A stretch of DNA of 14,671 nucleotides from UBA12465 sp964408785 (GTDB lineage Bacteria > Patescibacteriota > Patescibacteriia > Patescibacteriales > UBA12465), in the NCBI GenBank assembly GCA_964408785.1, contig CAYPAS010000017.1:1-14671 (forward strand). The letters run 5' to 3'. A program made the translations under genes and the position numbers. The notes below the pieces were generated by a model, which saw only the letters and a program-made list of their open reading frames with translations, was not told the DNA's origin and ran no database searches. Positions 14,237 to 14,671 of the stretch are shown here, piece by piece; the stretch's first letter is position 1, and each line of letters starts with the position of its first letter.

Positions 14237-14321
14237 GAAATTATTAGTAAATTTTTTTAAAGGGCCGTACTATAGCTGATCACGACTATCTCGTTAATCA
14301 ATCTTCAATAAAATAAAATAT

Positions 14322-14671
14322 ATGATGCCAAGAAAAATAAAAAAAATTACTAAAAATTGTTTGTTTTATATTATTTTTCTTTGTCTAGAGACCAGCTTTT
14401 TGTTTAAACGCCAGCCAAAGACGGAAATTAAGAATTTATTGATTATTAAACTCGATGCTATAGGTGATTACGTTCTATTCCGCAATTTTTTAGAAATCAT
14501 ACACCGCAGTGCTAAATATAAAGATTATCAAATTACTTTTTGTGGCAGCAGCGATATTAAAGATTTGGCCGAAACTTTGGACAACGATTTTGTTGATAAG
14601 TTTATATGGATTGATAAGGCGAAAATGGCGTATAAACCATTTTATTTTTTACAAATAGCTAAATTTTTATA
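14322..14671 (+). CDS. Glycosyltransferase family 9, heptosyltransferase-like (partial)
   Basis: The first 116 codons of a gene that runs off the right edge. The product begins MMPRKIKKITKNCLFYIIF, a basic start followed by a short hydrophobic stretch. LLIIKLDAIGDYVLFRNFLE follows at about 39-58, the GT9 signature (..ii.lgaiGD.vl..p.) of ADP-heptose transferases and related LPS or glycan enzymes. TFCGSSDIKDLAETLD and VDKFIWIDKAKM then match the first alternating strands of the GT-B N-domain. In organisms without LPS heptose these enzymes act on other glycans. An ATG pair gives two possible starts, 14322 or 14325. There is no Shine-Dalgarno. The C-terminal donor domain is outside the window. 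Confidence 0.8.
   Translation, partial: MMPRKIKKITKNCLFYIIFLCLETSFLFKRQPKTEIKNLLIIKLDAIGDYVLFRNFLEIIHRSAKYKDYQITFCGSSDIKDLAETLDNDFVDKFIWIDKAKMAYKPFYFLQIAKFL

Noticed and set aside
12570..14292. Shared GATCACGA-containing strings near 12580 and 14277 as a possible repeat or recombination site
   Set aside because: The match is only about 13 of 14 bases and flanks do not align, so chance in two intergenic regions is a sufficient explanation.
1..14671. Search for CRISPR arrays, tRNA genes, insertion sequences and phage or defence genes
   Set aside because: No regularly spaced direct repeats, tRNA-like cloverleaf, transposase motifs or terminal inverted repeats were seen by eye.

Overview
The window looks like a chromosome segment from a small-genome, AT-rich bacterium, most likely a Candidate Phyla Radiation (Patescibacteria, Parcubacteria-like) lineage. 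This is an inference from gene content: a short bacterial rpsB-tsf operon, dense glycosyltransferase arrays of the kind common in those genomes, and many orphan AT-rich genes. TAA, TAG and TGA all act as stops, so the standard bacterial code fits. No tRNA, rRNA, CRISPR array or insertion sequence was seen, and no gene-free stretch exceeds about 150 bases.

Left part (1-1896, minus strand) is a translation operon: rpsB (ribosomal protein S2), tsf (elongation factor Ts), then the N-terminal part of a PSP1/RicT-like gene running off the left edge. A near-consensus promoter and a leader with two GC-rich hairpins precede rpsB. Next (1911-3084, minus strand) is an orphan block: a three-helix membrane protein, a 49-codon ORF with a perfect AGGAGG ribosome site, an intrinsic terminator directly after its stop, and a 164-residue helical protein whose stop codon sits in the loop of its own terminator. 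The layout suggests that the 49-codon ORF may act as a leader peptide controlling read-through.

valS (valyl-tRNA synthetase, plus strand) fires divergently from that block and ends at a bidirectional terminator shared with the convergent operon at 5881-7601. That operon encodes an alpha-helical repeat protein and, translationally coupled to it, an HD-domain hydrolase. Its promoter is back to back with that of an exported protein carrying DnaJ-type CxxCxGxG zinc motifs (7753-8376).

From 8420 to the right edge (plus strand) lies a surface polysaccharide/glycan locus: GT2, three GT4 enzymes, a gene remnant, an HlpA-like GT-A enzyme, a broken SAM-dependent methyltransferase and the start of a GT9 heptosyltransferase-like gene. 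The first four genes are packed with overlaps or a 3-base gap and look like one operon. After about 12,530 the DNA becomes more AT-rich and shows gene decay, suggesting a recombined, eroding end of the locus. The enzymes presumably add sugars sequentially to a lipid-linked or surface glycan; the sugars cannot be told from the sequence.
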